Origin: Parvularculaceae bacterium
Lineage (GTDB): Bacteria > Pseudomonadota > Alphaproteobacteria > Caulobacterales > Parvularculaceae
Reading direction: 5' to 3'
DNA length: 64,000 nt
Assembly (NCBI GenBank): GCA_028284065.1
Contig: JANQSJ010000014.1
Location: 310,001-374,000, forward strand
Of the stretch, positions 34,637-43,656 are shown one piece after another. The notes under the pieces were generated by a model, which saw only the letters and a program-made list of their open reading frames with translations, ran no database searches and was not told where the DNA came from. How positions within the stretch are numbered: the first letter of the stretch is position 1; each line of letters starts with the position of its first letter. The position numbers and the translations under genes were made by a program.

Positions 34637-35992
34637 TCATGCCTCGCCGTCGTAAGGGGCCGCCGCCGCAAAGCGGATGACGCCGCCCGAAAACCGCTCA
34701 TCCGCTAGGCTCTGGAATGCGCCCGGCGCGTCCCAAGGCACTATCGCGTCGGCATTTTCCGGGAACAGGGCGGGCGCCGCGGCGATCGCCTCCTCCGGCG
34801 CGCCCGACGCCGCAAGGGACGCGTCGACCGCAATCTTGTTCCCAATCGGCGCCAGTTCGGCGGCGCATTCAAGGACGTTTTCGACAACGAAGCGTCGGTC
34901 CCAGAGCGTCCGCTCGCCCGGCGCCAATCCGACCGGCCGGACAGGCGCAACGCCCGCCCGGCCCAGGAGGGCGGCGGGCTCGCGATAGACAAAGAGCCGC
35001 CCGCCGCCATCAGCGGCGCGCCGACGCGGCGCCAGAACTGCGCCGCGGAGGGTCGCCTTTCGCCCGCTCAAGACCTCCAAAAGAGCGGCCTGCGCCGACC
35101 GCTCGTCCGGCGGGTGTTCGGCGCCGGACACGCTGTGAATGAGGCGGGCGAGGAAGGCCGCGTCGCCATCGGGATTGAGCGCTGCGAGCGCACAGCACGC
35201 AAAGCCGGCTGGAAAACGCTCAAGCTCAAGGTCAGCAGCGCGCCGCCGCGCGAGGCGTCCTTCCGCCGCCGCGGCGTCCGCAAGACGCAGGGCGCTGCGG
35301 GCGATGGCGTCGACGCTGACGCCGCAATCCCGTTCGCCCGCGGCTAGAAACCGACGCATGCGGACCCGCTCGAACTGCGCATCCTCATTCGAGGGATCGT
35401 CGATAATGGAAAGCCCGGCCGCCCCTACGGCGGCGCGCAAGGCGGCCCGGCGAACGCGAATGAACGGCCGCAGGAGCGGCAAGGGCGCGCCAGCCGCAAC
35501 CGTGATCCGCACCGGCAGGGCCATGCCTGAAAGACCGCGGACGCCGGCCCCGCGCGCAAGCCGCATGAAGAAGGTTTCGGCGAGATCCTCCGCGCTATGG
35601 GCCGTTATGATCGCGCCTGCGCCAAGCCGCCTCGCCGCCTCATAGAGCAGGCGATAGCGCGCCTCCCGCGCCGCTTCCTGAAGGCCGCTGCTCGGCTTGT
35701 CGCCTAGCCAGGCGAGCGTTTCGTGGGAGAAGCCTAAACCTTCCGCCGCCGCGGCGACCATCGCCGCCTCGCCGGCGGCATCCGGCCGCAATCGATGGTC
35801 GACTGTCGCGACGCAGACCTTGGCGCCGTTCGCCGTCAGCGCCCGCGCGCGCGCAAGGAGCGCCATGGAATCGCCGCCGCCGGAAACGGCCAGCATGACC
35901 TTTTCCGGCCGATCAGCCGCCGTCCAAGCATCAATCAACGCCGCGTCGAGATCGCTTTCGCTTCGCAACGCGCCGCCGCCAGCGCCGATCAT
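34637..35992 (-). CDS. tilS: tRNA(Ile)-lysidine synthetase
   Basis: Modifies the wobble cytidine of tRNA-Ile(CAU) to lysidine, changing its identity from Met to Ile; essential in most bacteria. The 451-residue protein has the PP-loop ATP-pyrophosphatase motif SGGGDSMALL (37-46), followed by VATVDHRLRPDAAGEA and the family-specific IITAHSAEDLAETFFMRLARG and GLSGM. The C-terminal domain is Ala/Pro-rich and divergent. Its ATG overlaps the cpoB stop codon (ATGA), the classical alphaproteobacterial order cpoB-tilS-ftsH. A 283-base gap follows before ftsH. Confidence 0.95.
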   Translation of the reverse strand: MIGAGGGALRSESDLDAALIDAWTAADRPEKVMLAVSGGGDSMALLARARALTANGAKVCVATVDHRLRPDAAGEAAMVAAAAEGLGFSHETLAWLGDKPSSGLQEAAREARYRLLYEAARRLGAGAIITAHSAEDLAETFFMRLARGAGVRGLSGMALPVRITVAAGAPLPLLRPFIRVRRAALRAAVGAAGLSIIDDPSNEDAQFERVRMRRFLAAGERDCGVSVDAIARSALRLADAAAAEGRLARRRAADLELERFPAGFACCALAALNPDGDAAFLARLIHSVSGAEHPPDERSAQAALLEVLSGRKATLRGAVLAPRRRAADGGGRLFVYREPAALLGRAGVAPVRPVGLAPGERTLWDRRFVVENVLECAAELAPIGNKIAVDASLAASGAPEEAIAAAPALFPENADAIVPWDAPGAFQSLADERFSGGVIRFAAAAPYDGEA

Positions 35993-36852
35993 CCGCAGGC
36001 GTTACGCCTGATCTCCGCATCGGCGCGGTCAATGAGCCGCGGATCGGCGTCGGGGTATTTCGACTTCACCGCGCGCAGGACCTTGCAGGCCTCCGCCTTT
36101 TCGCCGAGGCCGGCGAACGACGCGCCGAGCTTCAGATAGGCGTCCGGCACGCGCAACTCATCCGGATACTGACGGATATACGTTACGAAGGCGTCCGCCG
36201 CATCGGCGTACTTCTCACGAGCGAGAAAAATCTCGCCAAGCCGGAACTGCGCGTCCGCAGCGCGCGGATGGGTTCCGTAGGCGGCGACGAAAAGAGAAAA
36301 AGCCGCTTCAGCGCGCGGCCAGTCCTCGCTGAACAAGAAACCGTTTGCGTAGTCGAAGGCCGCATCGGGATCGAGCGGCAGCGACACGTCGGCTGGCGGG
36401 GCGGCGCCCGGCGCGCCGGCGCCGGGCGCATTTTGGCCGACGCCCGGGGCGACAAGATTGGTGGGGCCGCCGGGGGTCGCCGGCGCGGTTAAACCTGGCG
36501 CGCCAGTCGTCGGAAGGGCGACAAGACCGCTCGGCGCGCCGCCCTCAGGCAGAGCCATTTCGCCGGACACAGCGGTCGTAAGGGAGTAAATGCGGGCGTT
36601 CGCCTCATCGAGCTTATAGGTAAGCTCCTCGACGCGGCCGGTGAGCCGTCGGACTTCCCGCTCAAGCTCGACCACCTGGTCGGCCGAGGCCTTCGCCGCC
36701 TGCGCCGATGCGGTAAGCTCCGCAACCTGCGCCTCCAGCGCGGTCACCCGCTCCTTCGTTGACGGCTTAGCCGCGGCGGAGGTCGCCGCAATGCTCGCGG
36801 CCGCCGCGACGGCGATCGCCCAGCCAATTCCGCCTCGTTGCGCATATCGCAT
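35989..36852 (-). CDS. cpoB: Cell division coordinator CpoB (YbgF), Tol-Pal associated
   Basis: Periplasmic protein that links Tol-Pal constriction with peptidoglycan synthesis. The 287-residue product starts at ATG 36852 (AAGGGA upstream). It has a signal peptide ending about SAAA, a coiled-coil trimerisation region of about 60 residues (ERVTALEAQVAELTASAQ...), a long Gly/Pro/Ala linker, and C-terminal TPR repeats beginning DAAFDYANGFLFSEDWPRAE. The frame remains open upstream across a set of tandem repeats, but the signal peptide and ribosome site support 36852. It overlaps tilS by four bases. Confidence 0.93.
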   Translation of the reverse strand: MRYAQRGGIGWAIAVAAAASIAATSAAAKPSTKERVTALEAQVAELTASAQAAKASADQVVELEREVRRLTGRVEELTYKLDEANARIYSLTTAVSGEMALPEGGAPSGLVALPTTGAPGLTAPATPGGPTNLVAPGVGQNAPGAGAPGAAPPADVSLPLDPDAAFDYANGFLFSEDWPRAEAAFSLFVAAYGTHPRAADAQFRLGEIFLAREKYADAADAFVTYIRQYPDELRVPDAYLKLGASFAGLGEKAEACKVLRAVKSKYPDADPRLIDRADAEIRRNACG

Positions 36853-36862
36853 GTCGACATTC

Positions 36863-36932
36863 CCTTTCAGGATAGCTGGCCCTTTCAGGCTACCCGGCCT
36901 TTCAGGATGCACGGGCCTTTCAGGATACCTGG
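36863..36932. repeat. Four tandem 17-bp repeats upstream of cpoB
   Basis: Units of CCTTTCAGGATASCTGG type at 36863-36879, 36881-36897, 36898-36914 and 36916-36932, each with the invariant core CCTTTCAGG and a variable tail. On the cpoB-sense strand each unit reads CCNNNNANCCTGAAAGG and so contains a GAAAGG ribosome-site-like core. The unit nearest the gene overlaps the actual site. All lie within 80 bases upstream of the cpoB start. Confidence 0.85.
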
Positions 36933-37107
36933 CCTCGGGGCGGCTCGCCATTCAGCCAGAGCGCTGAACGCCGTATCGCCCATCTTGATGTAACCTTAAT
37001 CGATCGCTTGATCGCTGTCGCGCAATCCCCAAGCCAGCGCTTCGATTGTTCCCGCGCTCCCCAGCGTCGCTGTTCGACCGCGCCTGCGAACGCACCGCCG
37101 GCCAATG

Positions 37108-37137
37108 AAAAAAGCGCCGCGCTTCGATGCGCGGCGC
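37108..37137 (-). terminator. Rho-independent terminator for pal
   Basis: A perfect 9-base-pair stem GCGCCGCGC/GCGCGGCGC with a six-base loop at 37114-37137, followed on the minus strand by TTTTTT (37113-37108). It lies 35 bases past the pal stop codon and separates pal from cpoB. Confidence 0.92.
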
Positions 37138-37172
37138 CTCTCAAACAGTCGCTTGGTCAGCGCCGAGGCCGC

Positions 37173-37679
37173 TTACGATCCGTACGTAACCAGCGTTGTC
37201 GTGGCGTTGCGGTTGAGCCGCCAGGCCTCAGCCGAGGAGCGCGGGTCAAGCGGGCGCGTCTTGCCGTTCGACTTGGTGCGGATGCGCGATGCGTCAACCC
37301 CGTTTGAAATGAGGAAGGCGCGCGCCGACTGGGCGCGCTTGGCACCGAGGGCGATATTGTATTCCTGCGTCCCGCGCTCATCGCAATTGCCGGCGATCAA
37401 AACCGTCGCGTCGGGATTCCCCTTCAGCCAGGTGGCCTGGCGCGTCAGCGTCGCGCGCGCGTCCGGCGTCAGCGAATACTGGTCATAGCCAAAGAACACC
37501 CGGTGACCCGCATTGCGCTCGAGGTCTTGTTGGCTGCCCGCCGCATAGCCGGGCCCCGAAGGCGCACGGTCCACCGGCGTCGTCGCCGCTACATCCGGCC
37601 CGGTCGTGTTTGCGCACGCCGCCGCCGCCACGAGAATGCCCGCAGCCCCTATTCTCTTAAGTCCCGACGTCACGTTCAT
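37173..37679 (-). CDS. pal: Peptidoglycan-associated lipoprotein Pal
   Basis: Outer-membrane lipoprotein binding peptidoglycan and TolB. The 168-residue product starts at ATG 37679 (GGAG 8 bases upstream). Signal peptide with lipobox ending at Cys22 (GILVAAAACANTTG), then a flexible linker and the OmpA-C domain: HRVFFGYDQYSLTPDARATL, VLIAGNCDERGTQEYNIALGAKRAQSARAFL, SNGKTRPLD and NRNATTTLV. The NCDERGT loop binds diaminopimelate. It has its own terminator and a 358-base gap from tolB, so it probably has its own promoter too. Confidence 0.97.
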   Translation of the reverse strand: MNVTSGLKRIGAAGILVAAAACANTTGPDVAATTPVDRAPSGPGYAAGSQQDLERNAGHRVFFGYDQYSLTPDARATLTRQATWLKGNPDATVLIAGNCDERGTQEYNIALGAKRAQSARAFLISNGVDASRIRTKSNGKTRPLDPRSSAEAWRLNRNATTTLVTYGS

Positions 37680-38037
37680 GACTTTCTCCGATCCACTCTC
37701 ACTTTCGCCGCGATCCCGCGCCCCCGCGCGTCGCGCTTGATCCACCGGCGTCCCAAATGATCCCGGGAGCCCCCTCGAAGTATCCAGAAGCGAGCCTACC
37801 GCAGCCCATCCGCCGCAGAAAGCGCCGCTCGCACCGCCCGTTTTTGCACTGCAAACAATTCAGCCGCAACCGAATTCGCCGCAAATGGACGCCGCTTACG
37901 ATCGATTATCCCCGCCGTGGGTCGACAGATCGTTAACCGATCACATCGAACGCTAAAGAGCGCCGCAAGGGCGATCAACCTTGGCCTTGTTGCCGCCGTA
38001 ATGAAATTTCGGTCACGCGCCCGGCGCGGCCATGACG
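37680..38037. other. tolB-pal intergenic region
   Basis: A 358-base gap within an otherwise compact operon. It probably carries a separate pal promoter, since Pal is needed in large amounts. I see no convincing terminator for tolB and no protein-like frame. AT-richer patches lie around 37850-37950. Confidence 0.4.
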
Positions 38038-39399
38038 TCAGGGCAGCAACGGCGACCAGGCCGGGTCCGACGCCGCCGCCGGCGTCCGCACCCGCCGCAG
38101 GTTACGTCCGGTCAGGTCCACCGACCATAGCGACGGACCGGCGCCCGGGCGCGGCTCGCGGAAGAACATCAGGACGCGCCCGTTCGGCGACCATGTGGGT
38201 CCTTCGTCAAGATAGCTTTCCGTCAAAAGCCGCTCGCCTTTGCCGTCCGGCCGGATGACGCCGATATAGAAGCGGCCCTGGTACTGGCGGGTGAAGGCGA
38301 TGAGATCGCCGCGCGGGCTCCAGACAGGGGTTTCGTACCGGCCCTCGCCGAAGGTGATTCGGCGCTGATCCGAGCCGTCGGCGTTCATCACGTAAATCTG
38401 CGGCGAGCCGCCGCGATCGGACGTGAACGCGATGCGCCTGCCGTCCGGCGACATCGTCGGCGACACATCGATCGCCCCATTGTCGGTAAGCCTTGTGATG
38501 CCCCGGTCGGCGAGGTTCATCTTGAAGATGTCCGAATTGCCGTTGCGCTCGATCGTCATCAGGACCTGCGAGCCATCGGGCGAGAATCGGGGCGCGAACG
38601 ACATGCCGCGGAACGAGCCTAGCTGCTCCTGTTCGCCGGTTTCGATATTGAAGAGATAAATCTGCCCGGCGCGGTCTTCGAACAGCGCCATATAGGTGAT
38701 GAGCTGCTGCGTCGGCGAGAACCTTGGCGTCAGCACATTGTAGTCGAGCCCGTCGGTCAACGGCACCGGGTTGGCGCCGTCCTGGTCCATTATCATCAGT
38801 TGCCGGCGACGGTCTTGCTTCGGTCCCGTTTCGTGAACGAAGACGACGCGGGTGTCGAAATAGCCTTTCTCGCCGGTCAGCGACTCATAGACCTTGTCGG
38901 CGACCTTGTGGGCGGCGCGCCGCCAATTGTCCGCAGGCGTCTTGAAAGACACCGCGGCGAGCTGCTCGTTTGAGAACACGTCCCAGATGCGCGTCGCGAC
39001 ATTGATGCGCCCGTCGGGCTCGGCGGTCACCTCGCCGACCACCAGCACCTGCGCGTTTATCTGGCGCCAGTCGGGAAAACGCGGGCGTTTGTTCACGCTA
39101 TCGACATCTTCGATGTAGGCGCGCTCATCGATAACGCTGAAAAGGCCTGAGCGCTTGAGGTCCGCGGAGACGACTTCGGTCAGGTCGCGGACAAGTTCAC
39201 GGTCGGCGTCCGCGCCCGCGGCGATGAACGACGGCACAGCCACCGGCATCGGCTCGATGTTGCCCTGCGTGATGTCGATGCGAACCCGCGCCGCGGCGGG
39301 CCCGAGCGCGCCAAGCGCCGCCGCCGCACAGACAATCGCCACGCCAATTCGGCAGATACCTCGACGCATTTTCCAACTCGCTCCTGAAGCTTTCGTCAT
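38038..39399 (-). CDS. tolB: Tol-Pal system beta-propeller protein TolB
   Basis: Periplasmic component that binds Pal and TolA. The 453-residue protein starts at ATG 39399 (GGAGG 10 bases upstream); ATG 39369 (MRRGICRIGVAIV) is an alternative nearer the signal peptide. The signal peptide ends about AAARV. The amino-terminal domain (IDITQGNIEPMPVAVPSF) is followed by a six-bladed propeller with repeated SPDGR/SPDGSQV, FTSDRGGSPQIYVMNADGSDQRRIT motifs. 138 bases downstream of tolA. Confidence 0.97.
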   Translation of the reverse strand: MTKASGASWKMRRGICRIGVAIVCAAAALGALGPAAARVRIDITQGNIEPMPVAVPSFIAAGADADRELVRDLTEVVSADLKRSGLFSVIDERAYIEDVDSVNKRPRFPDWRQINAQVLVVGEVTAEPDGRINVATRIWDVFSNEQLAAVSFKTPADNWRRAAHKVADKVYESLTGEKGYFDTRVVFVHETGPKQDRRRQLMIMDQDGANPVPLTDGLDYNVLTPRFSPTQQLITYMALFEDRAGQIYLFNIETGEQEQLGSFRGMSFAPRFSPDGSQVLMTIERNGNSDIFKMNLADRGITRLTDNGAIDVSPTMSPDGRRIAFTSDRGGSPQIYVMNADGSDQRRITFGEGRYETPVWSPRGDLIAFTRQYQGRFYIGVIRPDGKGERLLTESYLDEGPTWSPNGRVLMFFREPRPGAGPSLWSVDLTGRNLRRVRTPAAASDPAWSPLLP

Positions 39400-39536
39400 G
39401 GCGCCGGTCCTCCACCAAACGGCTCTGGAGTAAGGTCGGGGCCGGTCCGCGCTAACGACATATGTCACATCAACATAGTTTGCCCATATGACCGCAACAT
39501 GGCGCCGTTCGCCGGCCGCGGGCGACCCAGGCCGCC

Positions 39537-40421
39537 TTAAAAGCCAGCCATCTCCGCCGGGTCGAAATTCAACTCGATCTCCCTCCACGCCTCATACCGG
39601 TCGGCGGCGAGGAAATCATAGGGCTGGCACTGAATGACGGCGCGCACGGCGTTCTGCTCCGCCACCTTCCAAAAGCGGTTGCCTGAGAAATTGATCTGCG
39701 TGGCGTTCATGACTTTCGGCGATCCCTGCACCGTGCCGTCGCGGTTCAGATTGACCGCCACAAGCACGCGCAGCTTTTCCGGCTCCGGCGCGCCGACGAG
39801 CGCCGACGCGTTCCAGCACCGCGACACCGCGGCGCGCAGCTTCGTAATGTCGCTCGCCGCGAGCCGGTCGCCGGCGCCGATGGCCTCGCGCGCCTCGCCT
39901 TCGACCGTTGGGCGCGCCTGCGCGATCGCGGTCGGCTGCTTGTCTTTCGCCTTGTCGACGAGCGCGGCGAGCCGGTCGAGATCGAGATCGTCAGCGGGCT
40001 TTTTCGGCTCCGGCTTCGGCGGCTCTGGCTCTTCAGGTTCGGGTTCGGGCTCGGGCTCAGGTTCCGGTTCGACGGTTTCAGGTTCAGGTTCCGGCGCGGG
40101 CGCAGGTTCTGGCTCCGGCTCAGGTTCCGGCGCAACCGGTTCAGGCTCGGAGGTCGTTTCCGGCTCCTGGGGCTCTGGCTCCGGCTCCGGCTCGGGCTCC
40201 GGGGCCACAGGCTCTTCAGGCTCGGGCTCCGGCTCAGGTTCAGGCTCCGGCGCGGCGGCGGGAACGCTCGTCTGCAGCGCGTCCTCCGCCTCGGCGATCA
40301 GCTCGATCGGAATGAACGGCTCGCTTTCGACATTGGTCCGCACCGCCTCCGGCAGCGTCACGAACGCCATGCCGACGGCCGCCGCGTGCAAAAGGAAGGA
40401 TGCGAAAACGCCGAAACGCAT
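39537..40421 (-). CDS. tolA: TolA-type protein with Pro-Glu repeat domain
   Basis: Inner-membrane-anchored linker of the Tol-Pal system, identified by position between tolR and tolB and by architecture. It has one N-terminal helix ([19 protein letters not shown]), a central domain of roughly 85 residues made almost entirely of EPEPEP repeats (about residues 58-142), and a small C-terminal domain ([18 protein letters not shown] ... [17 protein letters not shown]). The usual TolA middle domain is a long Ala/Lys-rich helix; here it is replaced by a TonB-like stiff Pro-Glu rod. 294 residues. Confidence 0.88.
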   Translation of the reverse strand: MRFGVFASFLLHAAAVGMAFVTLPEAVRTNVESEPFIPIELIAEAEDALQTSVPAAAPEPEPEPEPEPEEPVAPEPEPEPEPEPQEPETTSEPEPVAPEPEPEPEPAPAPEPEPETVEPEPEPEPEPEPEEPEPPKPEPKKPADDLDLDRLAALVDKAKDKQPTAIAQARPTVEGEAREAIGAGDRLAASDITKLRAAVSRCWNASALVGAPEPEKLRVLVAVNLNRDGTVQGSPKVMNATQINFSGNRFWKVAEQNAVRAVIQCQPYDFLAADRYEAWREIELNFDPAEMAGF

Positions 40422-40498
40422 GACTGATGTGACCCGGTCCTACTTCACGCCTACTTCACCAGCCGCGCGGCCGCGCCGCCCGTCCGGGCGACGCCGCC

Positions 40499-40936
40499 TC
40501 AGCGGAGCGATGGATCCGAAACGAGGCCGATGCGCCGAAAACCTGCCGAGTTGATGCGCCCCATCACCTGCATGACTTCGCCATAGGTGCGCGCCTGATC
40601 GCCGCGGATGTAAATACGCTGGTCGTATCCCGCGGTGGCGATAGCCTCGAGCCGCGGCACGAGGTCGTCGATTTCAACTTCCGTCTCCTGAATAAATATC
40701 TTCCCTTCGCCGGTGATCGTTACCGTCAGGGGCTCGCCCTGGTCGGGGATCGGCGCCGCCTCCGTCTCCGGCAGGTCGACCGATATCCCGACCGTCAGGA
40801 GCGGCGCGGCGACCATGAACACGATTAGCAGCACCAGCATCACGTCGACGAGCGGCGTGACGTTGATCTCGGCCATTGGCTTGGCGCGCATCCGCCCGCC
40901 GCGGGCGCCGCCGGCGCTGTGAAGCGACGCGCCCAT
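40499..40936 (-). CDS. tolR: Tol-Pal system protein TolR (ExbD family)
   Basis: A 145-residue proton-channel component with one membrane helix: AEINVTPLVDVMLVLLIVFMV, including the essential proton-carrying Asp, followed by LTVGISVDLPETEAAP. The periplasmic domain (LTVTITGEGKIFI, IYIRGDQARTYGEVMQVM) is typical of ExbD/TolR. The ATG overlaps the tolQ stop codon as TGATG, so the two are translationally coupled. It works with TolQ to energise TolA by the proton gradient. Confidence 0.96.
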   Translation of the reverse strand: MGASLHSAGGARGGRMRAKPMAEINVTPLVDVMLVLLIVFMVAAPLLTVGISVDLPETEAAPIPDQGEPLTVTITGEGKIFIQETEVEIDDLVPRLEAIATAGYDQRIYIRGDQARTYGEVMQVMGRINSAGFRRIGLVSDPSLR

Positions 40937-41655
40937 CAGCGCGCCCTCTCATCGAGCTGGCGGGAGAGGATGGTGGCGAATTCGCCTGCAAAGCCCTCAA
41001 GCCGGACCGCGTAAGAGTTCAGCGCCGCTGAATAGCGATTGTAGCCGACGACCGCCGGGATAGCGGCCAGAAGGCCGAGCGCGGTCGCAAAGAGCGCCTC
41101 CGCAATGCCGGGCGCCACGACCGCAAGGTTCGTGTCCTTGGTGGCGGCGATCGCCTGGAACGCGGTCATGATGCCCCAGACGGTGCCGAAAAGGCCGATG
41201 AACGGCGCTGCGGAGCCGATTGTCGCGAGGACGCCGAGATTGCGCTCGGCGCCTTCGAGCTCCCGCGAGACCGTCACGTTCATGACCCGGTCGATCCGGT
41301 CGCGCGCGCCGACGGCGAGGCTTTCGGTGACGCCGCCGTCTTTCGCCCGAGACCATTCCGCCATGCCGGCCTTGAATACGCGCGCCATCGGATGGTCCGC
41401 CTTGTCGCCGATCTTGCGGTTCAGCTCATCGAGCGGGCGGCCTGACCAGAAGGCGGTCTCGAACTTGTTCGCCTTGCGCTTCAGCCTGCCGAACAGAAGC
41501 GACTTGTCGATGATGACCGCCCAGGACCACACAGAGGAGATCGCAAGGATGCCCATGACCGCCTTCACGACGAGGCCGGCGCTCAGGAACAGGCTCCACA
41601 GGCTGAATTCGCCGCCCAGAGTAGTTCCGGCGGCGGTGACGATTTCGGCTTCCAT
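40936..41655 (-). CDS. tolQ: Tol-Pal system protein TolQ (ExbB family)
   Basis: Proton-channel subunit of 239 residues from ATG 41655; upstream in-frame codons are judged untranslated. Three membrane helices: the first around LVVKAVMGILAISSVWSWAVIID, the other two in NLGVLATIGSAAPFIGLFGTVWGIMTAF and GIAEALFATALGLLAAIPAVV, both characteristic ExbB/TolQ signatures. It is first in tolQRAB, about 275 bases downstream of ybgC. Confidence 0.96.
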   Translation of the reverse strand: MEAEIVTAAGTTLGGEFSLWSLFLSAGLVVKAVMGILAISSVWSWAVIIDKSLLFGRLKRKANKFETAFWSGRPLDELNRKIGDKADHPMARVFKAGMAEWSRAKDGGVTESLAVGARDRIDRVMNVTVSRELEGAERNLGVLATIGSAAPFIGLFGTVWGIMTAFQAIAATKDTNLAVVAPGIAEALFATALGLLAAIPAVVGYNRYSAALNSYAVRLEGFAGEFATILSRQLDERAR

Positions 41656-41930
41656 ACGCTTCGTTCTCTTCGCTTGTGGTTGGCTAAGCCGGCCCAATCG
41701 CGTCGCCGCGAATTCGGCCGGCGGCGCCCGACGACCCTGTTGGATTTTCCGGCGACCGCCGGCGCAATCGATCCCGTCCCTGAAGCGATCGCTCGCAGGG
41801 CTCAGTTAACGGGGTGTTTAACCAAAAACGCCGCCAGGCTGAACCAAAGAATTACGACACCCGCGCGACGCCTGGATGCGGCGCGGAAAAAGGCCGTTTC
41901 CTTTCCGATATTTAACGCGTCCCGCGAGCC

Positions 41931-42362
41931 TCAACTCGGCGCCGCGCTGAGCTTCTCCAGCACGTCCAGCGGCAACCGGCGCGCCCGGCCCTCCAGAGAC
42001 ACGCACGCCGCCTCCACCTCCGCCGCAGCGATGAGATCAGCGCCGCCATCGGCCCGCGGCCGTCGGATCGCCTGGGTCAGGTACATGCGCGCGCCTTTGA
42101 CCTCCCGAAAAAGCGTTTCCACATCGAGGAGATCGTCGATCCGGGCGGGCATGCGCCAGTCGACCTTCATCGAGCGCACCATGAAGGCGAGCGGCTCGTC
42201 GCGGCCGAGTAGCTCCGTATGCGACACGCCGACGTCGCGCAGGGCGTCCGTTCGCCCGCGCTCAAAGAAATGCAGATACCGCGCATGGTAGACGACGCCG
42301 GTGAAATCCGTGTCCTCGTAATAGATGCGGACCTTGATCTTGTGTGTGGGGGCGTCGGCCAT
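41931..42362 (-). CDS. ybgC: Tol-Pal-associated acyl-CoA thioesterase YbgC
   Basis: Hot-dog-fold thioesterase of 143 residues with the catalytic aspartate in RIYYEDTDFTGVVYHARYLHFFERGR, the 4-hydroxybenzoyl-CoA thioesterase signature. It hydrolyses acyl-CoA thioesters and has been linked with phospholipid synthesis at the cell envelope. It is the usual first gene of tol-pal clusters. Upstream, a palindromic element fills the gap to ruvB. Confidence 0.95.
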   Translation of the reverse strand: MADAPTHKIKVRIYYEDTDFTGVVYHARYLHFFERGRTDALRDVGVSHTELLGRDEPLAFMVRSMKVDWRMPARIDDLLDVETLFREVKGARMYLTQAIRRPRADGGADLIAAAEVEAACVSLEGRARRLPLDVLEKLSAAPS

Positions 42363-42416
42363 GACGGGGTCATAGCCCCTTGCGCCGCAGACCCCAAGCC
42401 GACACGCGCAAGCGCT

Positions 42417-42607
42417 CTAAGAGCCTGTTTGACAACGTCCGCCACCTGTTGAGCGACAGATAATCAGACGTTCGTTTCCCCGCGACGATATGGGTCAGGC
42501 TCTTAGTCTATAAGAAATAGAGCCCGAACCAGCCGTTGCGTCGGCCGGCGTACGTCTGATTATCCGATCGCGCCGGACTTTGCCGGCTTTTTCAAACGGG
42601 CTCTTAG
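42417..42607. repeat. 191-bp imperfect palindromic MITE-like element
   Basis: The outer inverted arms start CTAAGAGCCTGTTTGA (42417-42432) and end TCAAACGGGCTCTTAG (42592-42607), with one mismatch over 16 bases. A second, perfect inverted pair is ATAATCAGACGT (42460-42471) and ACGTCTGATTAT (42552-42563). A third pair, GGCTCT/AGAGCC, sits at 42499-42504 and 42519-42524. All three share a centre near 42512. It has no coding capacity. It fills the ruvB-ybgC gap and its right end contains the ruvB stop codon. The ends recall IS5-type termini, but no transposase is near. Confidence 0.8.
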
Positions 42608-43656
42608 CCGCCGAACAGCCCCTCCCTTGCGCGATCGGGCGGCGCGAGGCCTAAATGCCGCCAGGCGGTGGCGGAGAGGACGCGCCCGCGCGGAGTCCGC
42701 TGGATAAGGCCCTGCTGCAACAAGAACGGCTCGATGACCTCTTCGACGGCGTCGCGCGCTTCGGCGAGCGCGGCGGCGAGGGTCTCGACGCCTACCGGCC
42801 CGCCGCAGAAATGCTCCGCTATGAGACGAAGATAGCGACGATCCAGCGGATCGAGCCCGAGCGTATCCACGTCGAGGCGAGACAGCGCCGCGTCGGCGAG
42901 ACGTCCGTCGACGGTGGCCTCCGGCCCCGCCTCCACCGTCGCGACGTCGCGCACCCGGCGCAGGAGGCGACCGGCGACGCGCGGCGTGCCGCGCGCCCGA
43001 CGGGCGATCTCCCGCGCGCCGTCGTCGGCCATGGCGAGCCCCAGCAGGGACGCGCCGCGCGAGACGATAAAGGAAAGTTCTTCCTCCGTATAAAAATCAA
43101 GCCGCACCGGAATGCCGAACCGGTCGAGCAGCGGCTTCGTCAAAAGGCCTGACCGCGTCGTCGCCGCGATGAGCGTGAACCGCGGCAGATCGATCTTGAC
43201 CGATCGCGCGGCCGGCCCCTCGCCGATCATCAGGTCAAGCGCGAAATCCTCCATCGCCGGGTAGAGCACTTCTTCGACGGCCGGCGTCAGGCGGTGGATT
43301 TCATCAATGAAGAGAACGTCCCCGGCTTCGAGATTGGTGAGCAGCGCCGCGAGATCGCCGGGTTTCGATATGACGGGGCCGGAGGTTGCGCGGAAATTCG
43401 CGCCGAGCTCGTTCGCTACAATCTGCGCGAGCGTCGTCTTGCCGAGGCCCGGCGGCCCGTGCAGGAGGACATGGTCGAGCGCGTCGCGGCGCGCCTTCGC
43501 CGCTTCGACGAAGATGCGCAGATTGTCCTTCGCCTTCGCCTGACCGACGAAATCGCCGAGGCGCTTCGGCCGCAGCGCCGCGTCCGGGTCCTCATCTCGC
43601 TGAAGCGCGTCGATGAGACGGTCGTGGGGATGGGAAGTGGCGGGTTCAGCTGACAT
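42604..43656 (-). CDS. ruvB: Holliday junction branch migration helicase RuvB
   Basis: AAA+ motor that drives branch migration with RuvA. Full length at 350 residues: [12 protein letters not shown], Walker [13 protein letters not shown] (GPPGLGKT at 67-74), Walker [12 protein letters not shown], sensor [20 protein letters not shown] and the C-terminal winged helix ([18 protein letters not shown]). The stop TAA at 42604-42606 lies within the end of the palindromic element. The start overlaps the upstream FtsH-domain-like gene by 11 bases. Confidence 0.98.
   Translation of the reverse strand: MSAEPATSHPHDRLIDALQRDEDPDAALRPKRLGDFVGQAKAKDNLRIFVEAAKARRDALDHVLLHGPPGLGKTTLAQIVANELGANFRATSGPVISKPGDLAALLTNLEAGDVLFIDEIHRLTPAVEEVLYPAMEDFALDLMIGEGPAARSVKIDLPRFTLIAATTRSGLLTKPLLDRFGIPVRLDFYTEEELSFIVSRGASLLGLAMADDGAREIARRARGTPRVAGRLLRRVRDVATVEAGPEATVDGRLADAALSRLDVDTLGLDPLDRRYLRLIAEHFCGGPVGVETLAAALAEARDAVEEVIEPFLLQQGLIQRTPRGRVLSATAWRHLGLAPPDRAREGLFGG

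Noticed and set aside
37905..37920. DnaA box or origin signal in the tolB-pal gap
   Set aside because: TTATCCCC is a weak, single match to the DnaA box with no cluster and no origin-type genes around it.
39634..40554. Long plus-strand frame rich in Gly-Ser repeats opposite tolA
   Set aside because: It is the antisense reading of the Pro-Glu repeat codons of tolA. There is no ribosome site, and tolA is secure by position and domain structure.
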